From positions 19,376-26,047 of the forward strand of contig PLEA01000657.1 of NCBI GenBank assembly GCA_003136335.1: a stretch of DNA of 6,672 nt, read 5' to 3'. Under the pieces are notes generated by a model. That model worked only from the letters and a program-made list of their open reading frames with translations, was not told the origin of the DNA and made no database searches. The DNA is from Acidobacteriaceae bacterium. Its GTDB lineage: Bacteria; Acidobacteriota; Terriglobia; Terriglobales; SbA1. Within the stretch, counting starts at the first letter, position 1, and every line of letters begins with the position of its first letter. This document shows, in pieces, positions 1 to 5,222 of the stretch. The translations under genes were made by a program, and so were the position numbers.

Positions 1-1822
1 GCTGGAAGCCGAACATCGAGTAATAGATAAAGAAGGGAATTGTATTGATCCCGTGATTCGCATACGCCGTGCCCGCCGCGATAAACGAGCACATCGATCC
101 TGACTCGGTGATGCCTTCCTCGAGAATCTGCCCGTTCTTGGCTTCTTTGTAATAGAGCAGCGTATCCATGTCGACCGGCTCATAGTTCTGGCCCACACTG
201 GAATAGATTCCGACCTGGCGGAAGAGTCCTTCCATGCCGAACGTGCGGGCTTCATCGGGAACAATGGGCACGATGAGCTTCCCGAGTTCTGGGTCGCGCA
301 GCAACTTTGCCAGCAGCCGCACGAAGACCATCGTCGTCGAAACTTCGCGTCCCTCGGTGCCCTTATGGAATTCCTCGAAGTGCGAATCGGGCACGGACTT
401 CAGCGCCGCGGCCCGCACTTTGCGTGTCGGCATATATCCGCCAAGCTGCTGGCGCCGCGCCTGCATGTATCTGATTTCAGCGCTGTCATCGGACGGACGG
501 TAAAATGGAGCCTGATGCAGTTCGTCGTCGGGAATGGGAATTCCGAAACGCGAGCGGAACATCTGCAACTCGTCTTCGTTCAATTTTTTCTGCTGGTGCG
601 TGATGTTCCTGCCCTCACCCGCTTCGCCCAGGCCGTAGCCCTTGATCGTCTTCGCCAGGATGATGGTCGGTGCTCCGGTGTGATCGAACGCAGCGCGATA
701 AGCGGCATGCACTTTGATCGGGTCGTGCCCGCCCAAACGCATGCGCGCCAGTTGATCGTCCGATAGATGCTCCACCATTTTCAGCAGGCGTGGATCGGTG
801 CCGAACAGGTTTTGTCGAAAGTAGGCTCCGCTTTCGACAAAATACTTCTGATATTGCCCGTCGCTTATTTCCCCGAGGCGCCGGACCAGCAGGCCATCGC
901 GGTCATTCTGAATCAGGTTGTCCCAATCGGAACCCCAAATCACTTTGATCACGTTCCAGCCCGCGCCCCGGAAAATCGCTTCCAGTTCCTGAATAATTTT
1001 TCCGTTACCGCGGACCGGACCGTCAAGACGCTGCAGGTTGCAGTTCACCACGAAGATCAGATTGTCGAGTTTTTCGCGCGAAGCCAGCGTGATCGAGCCC
1101 AGCGACTCGGGTTCGTCCATTTCGCCGTCGCCCAAAAAAGCCCAGACCTTGCCGCCGGTCGACTGCTTGAGTCCGCGATTCTCCAGATACTTGATGAACC
1201 GCGCGTGGTAAATCGCCTGGATCGGCCCCAGACCCATGGAAACCGTGGGGAACTCCCAGAACTCAGGCATGAGCCACGGATGGGGATACGAACTCAGCCC
1301 TCCGCCAGGCTTCAGTTCACGGCGGAAGTTTTGCAGCTTCTCTTTCGAAATCCGGCCCTCGAGATAAGCGCGGGAATAAATTCCTGGAGCGGCGTGCCCC
1401 TGGAAGTAAACGACATCGCGATCCCCGCTCTCCGTTTGCGCGCGGAAGAAATGGTTGAACGCAACTTCGTAGAGCGTGGCTGCTGACGCGAAAGTTGAGA
1501 TATGTCCGCCGATGCCTTCCTGAATCTTGTTGGCGCGGACGACCATGGCAAGTGCATTCCAGCGGACCAGGCTCTTGATGCGGCGTTCCATTTCCTGGCT
1601 GCCGGGAAACGGAGCCTGCTGCCGCGTAGGGATCGTGTTCTGGTAAGGCGTAGTCGCCGAGAAAGGCAGGTTGATGCCGGCTTCGCGCCGGGCGTGCAGC
1701 GCCAACTGCTGCAACAGGCGCCCTGCCCGGTTGGGGCCGCCTTTGGAAAGAACATAATCCAGAGAATCGACCCATTCCCTGGTTTCCAAAACTTCTAAGC
1801 CGTCGGTTTCCGTCTGAGCCAC
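1..1822 (-). CDS. aceE: Pyruvate dehydrogenase E1 component, homodimeric type (3' end beyond window)
   Basis: Thiamine-diphosphate-dependent E1 subunit of the cytoplasmic pyruvate dehydrogenase complex: it decarboxylates pyruvate and acetylates the lipoyl groups of E2 (EC 1.2.4.1). The minus frame is open for 607 codons from a GTG to the window edge; E. coli AceE is 887 aa, so about a third is missing. The ThDP/Mg motif is G231-D232-G233 (GDGEMDEPES) with N260-C-N262 about 28 residues later. Other family landmarks, numbered here, are H107 (GGHIST), H143 (YFQGHAAPGIY), Y179 (GLSSYPHP), H409 on the active-site loop (NITHQ), and D523-E524 (PDEARTFGMEGLFRQ). All sit one or two residues from their E. 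coli counterparts, so the region is intact. In the E. coli GHISPG segment, IS is replaced by AA. GTG is chosen because GGAG lies 9 nt upstream and an in-frame TGA lies only a few codons further up, with no ATG between. E2 and E3 genes are not in view. Confidence 0.97.
   Translation of the reverse strand, partial: MAQTETDGLEVLETREWVDSLDYVLSKGGPNRAGRLLQQLALHARREAGINLPFSATTPYQNTIPTRQQAPFPGSQEMERRIKSLVRWNALAMVVRANKIQEGIGGHISTFASAATLYEVAFNHFFRAQTESGDRDVVYFQGHAAPGIYSRAYLEGRISKEKLQNFRRELKPGGGLSSYPHPWLMPEFWEFPTVSMGLGPIQAIYHARFIKYLENRGLKQSTGGKVWAFLGDGEMDEPESLGSITLASREKLDNLIFVVNCNLQRLDGPVRGNGKIIQELEAIFRGAGWNVIKVIWGSDWDNLIQNDRDGLLVRRLGEISDGQYQKYFVESGAYFRQNLFGTDPRLLKMVEHLSDDQLARMRLGGHDPIKVHAAYRAAFDHTGAPTIILAKTIKGYGLGEAGEGRNITHQQKKLNEDELQMFRSRFGIPIPDDELHQAPFYRPSDDSAEIRYMQARRQQLGGYMPTRKVRAAALKSVPDSHFEEFHKGTEGREVSTTMVFVRLLAKLLRDPELGKLIVPIVPDEARTFGMEGLFRQVGIYSSVGQNYEPVDMDTLLYYKEAKNGQILEEGITESGSMCSFIAAGTAYANHGINTIPFFIYYSMFGFQ
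810..842. repeat. Perfect 12-bp inverted repeat inside aceE
   Basis: The arm TTTTGTCGAAAG (810-821) is the exact reverse complement of CTTTCGACAAAA (831-842), separated by 9 nt. In the aceE reading frame the arms encode parts of YFVES and YFRQN, around residues 327-337. Transcribed from either strand it would fold into a strong hairpin that starts with a U run and ends with an A run, so it does not resemble an intrinsic terminator. A 12-bp perfect match with so short a spacer is unlikely by chance in a window this size (about one in a hundred by simple counting). Function unknown. Confidence 0.85.
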
Positions 1823-1831
1823 TTCTGGTTT

Positions 1832-1835
1832 CTCC
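1832..1835 (-). promoter_or_regulatory. Shine-Dalgarno GGAG that fixes the aceE GTG start
   Basis: On the minus strand GGAG lies 9 nt before the GTG at 1822-1820. In this frame there is no ATG between the upstream TGA and this GTG, and the next in-frame ATG is far inside conserved AceE sequence. The site therefore decides the start. Confidence 0.7.
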
Positions 1836-1857
1836 GTCGTAGAATGCGCAATGCTCC

Positions 1858-1863
1858 ATCATA
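1858..1863 (-). promoter_or_regulatory. Possible -10 box of the aceE promoter
   Basis: TATGAT (minus strand) matches the TATAAT consensus at five of six bases and would place the transcript start about 30 nt before the GTG, leaving room for the GGAG site. No convincing -35 is seen at 16-18 bp (AGCAAA is the closest). The 130-bp gap between the membrane-protein stop and the aceE start is the natural place for an aceE promoter, but this particular box is a guess. Confidence 0.3.
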
Positions 1864-1926
1864 GTGCAAACGCGAAGGTTTTTGCTGGCACCGAAGGATG
1901 GAGTGGGTAAGTCTGGGGATGGGCCT

Positions 1927-1945
1927 ACGATCCAGGAGTGATCGT
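1927..1945. repeat. Inverted repeat between the membrane-protein gene and aceE
   Basis: ACGATC (1927-1932) and GATCGT (1940-1945) form a 6-bp perfect stem with a 7-nt loop, starting 7 nt past the stop codon of the membrane-protein gene. No T-run follows on the minus strand, so it would be a poor intrinsic terminator. It could be a weak 3' end stabiliser or a regulator site upstream of aceE. Confidence 0.45.
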
Positions 1946-1952
1946 GAGCCGA

Positions 1953-2585
1953 TTACGCACCCGAAGGCTGAGTTGTCGCGGCCGATCTACGCGTTCGGAC
2001 GATTGCTCCGCCAACAACGATCGCGAGCGGATCAGCGCATGACCATAGCATCCACGCAACATCGATAGGCAAATGCGTGGCTACCCATACCAAAGCAGCG
2101 CCAATCAAAGTGCAAAGGACCAGAGCTAGCGTCATCGTGGCAACCATCTCCTTTCCCTTGGCCACCAACGCGACCATACACCCGACGAACAGCGAGGCCA
2201 TGAGGTGCCCAATCACCATTCCCTTCAGCACCCACATGTAAGCCTGAAAATGGGTCGACCAGAACGCGAGGTATCTGTCGGTAATCACCGATAGCACCTT
2301 GTCGGGCAGCCCCGAGGCAAACCTCAGCAATAAAAACCCTCCGACTACGGCGGCAGCCGTCGACCACGGAGCGACACGGAACCCGGTGCCGAAGAGATGT
2401 GCGATGGTCTTCACCGTCTGTCGCCAATACCAGCGCCGGGCGAACGGGACTCCCGATCTCAACGCGAGCTGGGAGAATTCCTCAACGATGTCCCCGAGGA
2501 TCGATTCTTCTTCGGGAAGGGTGAACAGATCCACGAGCCAGGTGGCAATGCGCGGCGGCTGAACGAAATGTGGTTGGGGCATCAT
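1953..2585 (-). CDS. Small membrane protein with ABC-permease-prefix-like N-terminus, PadR-linked
   Basis: A 210-aa protein of unknown function. The first ~65 residues are soluble and contain PPRIATWLVDLF (10-21), ESILGDIVEEFSQLA (27-41) and RRWYWRQTVKTI (50-61). I recognise this as the prefix seen at the N-terminus of acidobacterial MacB/FtsX-type ABC permeases. It is followed by about four hydrophobic helices (roughly 72-88, 119-142, 147-169, 177-196) and an Arg-rich tail. The large FtsX domains and periplasmic region of a full-length permease (usually over 800 aa) are absent, and no such sequence follows before aceE. No frameshift is visible; the frame closes with its own TAA, so it appears to be a genuine short form rather than debris. 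The start ATG overlaps the padR stop (ATGA), indicating translational coupling. The inner-membrane location is predicted from hydrophobicity; any role in transport is unproven. Confidence 0.85.
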   Translation of the reverse strand: MMPQPHFVQPPRIATWLVDLFTLPEEESILGDIVEEFSQLALRSGVPFARRWYWRQTVKTIAHLFGTGFRVAPWSTAAAVVGGFLLLRFASGLPDKVLSVITDRYLAFWSTHFQAYMWVLKGMVIGHLMASLFVGCMVALVAKGKEMVATMTLALVLCTLIGAALVWVATHLPIDVAWMLWSCADPLAIVVGGAIVRTRRSAATTQPSGA

Positions 2586-2914
2586 GAGTAGCTCCCGATG
2601 AGGTCGAGGCCCTCGGTCATGTTCTGGAGTGCCTGTTGGGTGCGGTTCACAGCCGCCACTCCCTTAGCCGTTACACGAAAAAAGCGCTTCGAGCGCCCGC
2701 CACGTTCTGGCGTAGGATCGCCGTGGCGGGATTTAACATACCCTTTTTTCTCCAGGCGATCGAGTGTGGCATAGACAGCGCCGATCGACACTTCACGCTT
2801 CGTGCGGAATTCTATCTCTTGCCGCACGGTGACTCCATAAGCTCGATCTTCCAGCCGCAGAAGCGCCAGCACGATGATGTGCTCGAATTCGCCGAGATAA
2901 TCGCGACCCGTCAT
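2582..2914 (-). CDS. PadR-family transcriptional regulator
   Basis: A 110-aa winged-helix repressor of the short PadR type. The N-terminal helices (LGEFEHIIVLALLRLEDRAYGVTVRQEI, residues 7-34) lead into the recognition region SIGAVYATLDRLEKKGYV (43-60). The basic wing follows, with GGRSKRFFRVTAKG (72-85), and then a short C-terminal dimerisation helix. PadR proteins usually repress neighbouring transporter or stress genes and often themselves, with release by small hydrophobic or phenolic ligands; the ligand here cannot be read from sequence. It is first in a two-gene unit with the membrane protein, overlapping it by 4 nt. The ATG at 2914 matches the family N-terminus, but no Shine-Dalgarno sequence precedes it and the promoter palindrome ends 2 nt upstream, so the mRNA may be leaderless. 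Confidence 0.95.
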   Translation of the reverse strand: MTGRDYLGEFEHIIVLALLRLEDRAYGVTVRQEIEFRTKREVSIGAVYATLDRLEKKGYVKSRHGDPTPERGGRSKRFFRVTAKGVAAVNRTQQALQNMTEGLDLIGSYS

Positions 2915-2916
2915 TA

Positions 2917-2931
2917 TCTATACAATATAGA
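2917..2931. promoter_or_regulatory. Palindrome over the padR promoter, probable PadR operator
   Basis: TCTATA and TATAGA form a perfect 6-bp inverted repeat around a 3-nt centre (CAA on plus, TTG on minus), ending 2 nt before the padR ATG and covering its likely -10. AT-rich dyads next to padR genes are typical autoregulatory sites. The assignment to this PadR is inference from position and symmetry. Confidence 0.55.
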
Positions 2932-2950
2932 GTAAATGTTGGTCAGTCAA
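2922..2950 (-). promoter_or_regulatory. Predicted padR promoter
   Basis: On the minus strand TTGACT (2950-2945, five of six to consensus) stands 17 bp from TATTGT (2927-2922), or 15 bp from the better box TATATT (2929-2924). Either choice puts the transcript start at or within a few bases of the padR ATG and inside or beside the palindrome at 2917-2931, as expected for a repressor-blocked promoter. Confidence 0.5.
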
Positions 2951-2964
2951 ACCTTCCCAATGTA

Positions 2965-2996
2965 CTAAACCTGCAGCGGAGACCCTCCTGGTTTAG
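2965..2996. repeat. Two-tier inverted repeat in the padR-prx divergent region
   Basis: The outer arms CTAAACC (2965-2971) and GGTTTAG (2990-2996) are perfect complements. Inside them GGAG (2978-2981) pairs with CTCC (2985-2988) around a 3-nt loop. The right outer arm overlaps the possible -10 box (2994-2999) of the peroxiredoxin gene, so this could be an operator for prx. There is no U-run, which argues against a terminator. Confidence 0.45.
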
Positions 2997-2999
2997 AAT
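2994..2999 (+). promoter_or_regulatory. Possible -10 box for the peroxiredoxin gene
   Basis: TAGAAT matches the -10 consensus at five of six bases, 33 nt before the ATG, and lies in the only intergenic space that could hold this promoter. No good -35 is present at 17 bp, so activation or another sigma factor would be needed if it is real. Confidence 0.3.
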
Positions 3000-3021
3000 C
3001 GCATTCTGCGGCCGTTCGCGC

Positions 3022-3027
3022 AGGAGG
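3022..3027 (+). promoter_or_regulatory. Strong Shine-Dalgarno AGGAGG of the peroxiredoxin gene
   Basis: A full AGGAGG stands 5 nt before the ATG at 3033. It is the best ribosome-binding site in the window and supports the start that includes the hydrophobic N-terminal segment, so the membrane anchor is not an artefact of a wrong start. Confidence 0.85.
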
Positions 3028-3032
3028 ATTCC

Positions 3033-3584
3033 ATGTTACGGATCGTTCTGCTGTTAGCTGTGGTAATCGTGCTGGTGGTGCTCGTCCCGCGCCTGTTGTC
3101 GCGCTCAGTCACGCCTTCCGAGGGAAGCAACGCTCCCGACTTCACGCTGCCGTCGCAAGAGGGCTCGTCCGCCAGCCTGAAGGACTACCGGGGAAAGTGG
3201 GTCGTCCTTTATTTCTATCCCAAGGATCAGACGCCGGGCTGCTCCCGCGAGGCCCACAACTTCCAGGTGGATCAGCCCCAATATGCTGAGCGAAATGCAG
3301 TCGTATTGGGCGTAAGCCTCGACAGCGTAGATTCGCACAAAAGGTTTTGCGCCAAAGAGGGCCTGAACTTCAAGCTCCTGGCCGATACCGACCACAAAGT
3401 GACCGACGCCTACGGATCGCTGACCAATCTCGGCCTGGTGAAGTTTGCCGCGCGCCATACCTTTCTGATTGATCCCAACGGTAAAATCGCCAAGGCCTAC
3501 ACCAGCGTCGACCCCATCAAGCACAGTACCGAAGTTCTGGCGGAATTAGATCAGCTCCAGAAATCTGGAGCCGTGAAGCGTTAG
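3033..3584 (+). CDS. Membrane-anchored PrxQ/BCP-type peroxiredoxin
   Basis: A 183-aa thiol peroxidase of the AhpC/TSA superfamily, BCP/PrxQ branch, reducing H2O2 and organic hydroperoxides. Residues 4-19 form a single hydrophobic helix followed by PRLLSRS; the rest (about 28-183) is a full thioredoxin-fold domain. The active site is PKDQTPGC, with P63, T67 and peroxidatic C70; the conserved Arg is R141 in ARHTFLIDPNG. E. coli-type BCP has a resolving Cys five residues after the peroxidatic one; here that position is His75. The only other cysteine is C106, 36 residues downstream, the spacing I recall for Xanthomonas PrxQ (Cys48/Cys84), so C106 is the likely resolving residue. No signal-peptidase motif is evident and basic residues lie on both sides of the helix, so membrane topology is uncertain. 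It is divergent from padR and followed by hairpins before the P450 gene. No reductant gene is nearby. Confidence 0.95.
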   Translation: MLRIVLLLAVVIVLVVLVPRLLSRSVTPSEGSNAPDFTLPSQEGSSASLKDYRGKWVVLYFYPKDQTPGCSREAHNFQVDQPQYAERNAVVLGVSLDSVDSHKRFCAKEGLNFKLLADTDHKVTDAYGSLTNLGLVKFAARHTFLIDPNGKIAKAYTSVDPIKHSTEVLAELDQLQKSGAVKR

Positions 3585-3599
3585 CACGCGAATATGTGG

Positions 3600-3653
3600 G
3601 GACAGCTGCCCGGGCTGTCCGGCGGAGCGAAGCTCCGCGGGTTAGTCTTGTTT
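3600..3653 (+). terminator. Tandem hairpins after the peroxiredoxin gene, weak intrinsic terminator
   Basis: Stem 1 is GGACAGC (3600-3606) with GCTGTCC (3614-3620), loop 7 nt. Stem 2 is GCGGAGC (3622-3628) with GCTCCGC (3632-3638) closed by GAA. A T-rich but interrupted tract follows (3641-3653, 8 T in 13 nt). Position 16 nt past the prx stop fits termination, but the tract is imperfect and partial read-through into the P450 gene is possible. Confidence 0.45.
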
Positions 3654-3660
3654 CGCTCCG
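3623..3660 (+). repeat. Alternative 9-bp stem competing with the terminator-like hairpin
   Basis: CGGAGCGAA (3623-3631) is perfectly complementary to TTCGCTCCG (3652-3660) across a 20-nt loop. The left arm is the same segment that forms stem 2 of the terminator-like structure, so the two folds exclude each other. This is attenuator-like geometry ahead of the P450 gene, but it may simply reflect repeated GGAGCGA-type sequence. Confidence 0.45.
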
Positions 3661-3754
3661 TATCGAAGGCAAAATCCTGACTCGCTTTTTGTATGCGTAG
3701 GAAACTCGGATCCTTCGATCTGCGTCCTCTACTCCGACAATTCAGCACACGAAG

Positions 3755-3760
3755 TAAAAT
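3755..3760 (+). promoter_or_regulatory. Possible -10 box for the P450 gene
   Basis: TAAAAT matches TATAAT at five of six and ends 8 nt before the ATG at 3769. No strong Shine-Dalgarno lies between (only AAAG). Transcription from this box would give a leaderless or nearly leaderless message. The best -35 candidate is CCGACA (3734-3739) at a short 15-bp spacing. Confidence 0.35.
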
Positions 3761-3768
3761 AATTAAAG

Positions 3769-5172
3769 ATGGCCACTGCAGCGAGAAATGACGTGCCCGG
3801 GAATGACGTACGCGGCCCTGCGCCTTACCGCTTCCCGCCAGGCTTCCAGCGAAACCTCCTCTGGTTTGCCTTCCGCAGGTTTCGCCCCGCGAATCCGATC
3901 CTTCTGTTTCAGCGCCTGGCCCTGGAATACGGCGACATCGCGCACTACAAGATCGGATGGAATCACATTGTCTTTTTGAATCACCCCGACTACATCCGGG
4001 AAGTGCTGGTGGTGCAGAACGAAAACTTCATCAAGGAGCGCACGGTTCAGCGCACAAAAATGCTGCTGGGCGAGGGCATGATCACCAGCGAAGGCGCTCA
4101 ACACCGCTCGCAGCGGCAGGGAGCACAGCCTGCGTTTCATCGCCAGCGCATCCCGGAATACGCGAGCTCGATGGTCCAGGAGGCAGTCCGCTTGCGCGAC
4201 CACTGGCGGTCCGGCGAGCAGCGCGACATTGCCATCGACATGATGCATCTCACGCTCAACGTAGTCGCGCAAACCCTGTTTGCCACCGATCTCCGCGAGG
4301 AAGTGAACGAACTGGCTAGCGCCATCAACCGCATCATGGGCCTCTACAATTTCCTTGTAATGTTGCCGGCGGCAGAGTGGCTGGTGCACGTGCGGCCACC
4401 AGGCTTGGCCGCATTCGTAAAAGCGCGCAAGCGTGTCGACGCAGTCGTCTACCGCATGATCGCCGCGCACCGCCAGCGAAGTTCCCACGGCAGCAGCCTG
4501 CTCGATTTCATGCTCGCCTCGTCGCCTGACCAGAACGCGGCCGCGGAGCAGTCGTTGCGCGATCAGGTCATCACAATTTTTCTGGCTGGCTACGAAACCG
4601 TTGCTAACGCTCTCTCTTGGACGTGGTTTCTGCTCTCCCAAAATCCCGAGTGCGAACGCCGCTTTCACGACGAGATTGACCGCGAGCTGCAAGGCCGCCT
4701 GCCGTCGTTCGACGATGTTCCTCGTCTACGTTATATAGAAATGGTGCTGGCGGAATCCATGCGGCTCTACCCGCCCGCGTGGGCGATGGGCCGCTACGCG
4801 CGCAATGATTTTCAGTTAGGCGACTTCTACCTGCCCGCGAAGACGACTGTCTTGATGAGCCAATTCATCACTCATCGCGACGCCCGCTTTTTCCCCGATC
4901 CTCTGCGCTTCGATCCGGATCGCTTCACTCCCGAAGCCAGGTCGCGGCGAACCAAGCTTACCTATTTTCCATTTGGCGCCGGAGTCCGGCAATGCATTGG
5001 CGAGTCGTTTGCATGGATGGAGGGCGTGCTGCTACTGGCCACTCTGGCGCAGAAGTGGAAGTTGAGACTCGTCCCCGGACACCGCGTCGAGCCCGAGCCG
5101 CTCATCACCTTGCGTCCTAAATATGGCATGCAGATGCATCTGGAGGCGCGTGACCACATCAGCAAGCCTTAG
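3769..5172 (+). CDS. Cytochrome P450, soluble bacterial type
   Basis: A 467-aa heme-thiolate monooxygenase. All core motifs are present in order. They are a C-helix HRSQR (112-116, in place of WxxxR) followed by QPAFHRQRI, the I-helix oxygen-activation motif A273-G-Y-E-T277, and the K-helix E329-S-M-R332. The FDPDRF segment (381-386) and the heme loop FPFGAGVRQCIG (400-411) with axial ligand Cys409 complete the set. There is no N-terminal membrane anchor, so it should be cytoplasmic and depend on external electron donors; no ferredoxin or reductase gene is in the window. By general look (GEG...R..QPAFHR, HRD..FFPDP) it belongs with the fatty-acid/terpenoid-type bacterial P450s related to CYP4/CYP102, but the substrate cannot be read. 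The start at 3769 agrees with the family N-terminus; the Shine-Dalgarno is poor. It precedes hypE by 50 bp on the same strand. Confidence 0.97.
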   Translation: MATAARNDVPGNDVRGPAPYRFPPGFQRNLLWFAFRRFRPANPILLFQRLALEYGDIAHYKIGWNHIVFLNHPDYIREVLVVQNENFIKERTVQRTKMLLGEGMITSEGAQHRSQRQGAQPAFHRQRIPEYASSMVQEAVRLRDHWRSGEQRDIAIDMMHLTLNVVAQTLFATDLREEVNELASAINRIMGLYNFLVMLPAAEWLVHVRPPGLAAFVKARKRVDAVVYRMIAAHRQRSSHGSSLLDFMLASSPDQNAAAEQSLRDQVITIFLAGYETVANALSWTWFLLSQNPECERRFHDEIDRELQGRLPSFDDVPRLRYIEMVLAESMRLYPPAWAMGRYARNDFQLGDFYLPAKTTVLMSQFITHRDARFFPDPLRFDPDRFTPEARSRRTKLTYFPFGAGVRQCIGESFAWMEGVLLLATLAQKWKLRLVPGHRVEPEPLITLRPKYGMQMHLEARDHISKP

Positions 5173-5196
5173 CGTCGAGCGCGAGGGGAAATCATT

Positions 5197-5202
5197 TAAA
5201 AT
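5197..5202 (+). promoter_or_regulatory. Possible -10 box for hypE-galK
   Basis: TAAAAT (five of six to consensus) in the 50-bp P450-hypE gap would start transcription about 14 nt before the hypE ATG. The same hexamer precedes the P450 gene. No clear -35 is present, and the evidence is only positional. Confidence 0.3.
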
Positions 5203-5222
5203 GCTCGGTCGCGGCCTAGAAA

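Noticed and set aside
234..1798. Several plus-strand open frames of 89-239 codons across this region
   Set aside because: They lie opposite the unbroken, highly conserved AceE frame, lack recognisable domains, and are explained as antisense shadows.
1312..1862. Two minus-strand open frames (147 and 181 codons) overlapping the aceE start
   Set aside because: They are in the wrong frame relative to AceE. The 181-codon one begins with ATG-ATG just upstream and could be mistaken for the gene start, but its translation is low-complexity Arg/Ser/Gly-rich shadow sequence.
1953..2585. Pseudogene call for the permease-prefix membrane protein
   Set aside because: There is no frameshift or internal stop, four coherent hydrophobic helices, tight coupling to padR, and only unrelated intergenic sequence afterwards. 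A genuine short protein is the simpler reading.
2696..2730. 9-bp inverted repeat CCCGCCACG / CGTGGCGGG inside padR
   Set aside because: It is GC-rich with a 17-nt loop and lies in codons for the conserved wing region (SRHGDPTPERGGRSK). It is plausible as a by-product of coding, with no positional argument for regulation.
3600..3660. Known riboswitch or small RNA in the prx-P450 gap
   Set aside because: The stems are real, but nothing matches the conserved cores of riboswitch classes I can recognise, and the region is only about 60 nt.
3763..4692. 309-codon open frame antisense to the P450 gene
   Set aside because: The overlapping plus-strand P450 has every family motif. The antisense product (Arg/His/Ala/Val-rich) resembles no family and is what biased codon use produces opposite a GC-rich gene.
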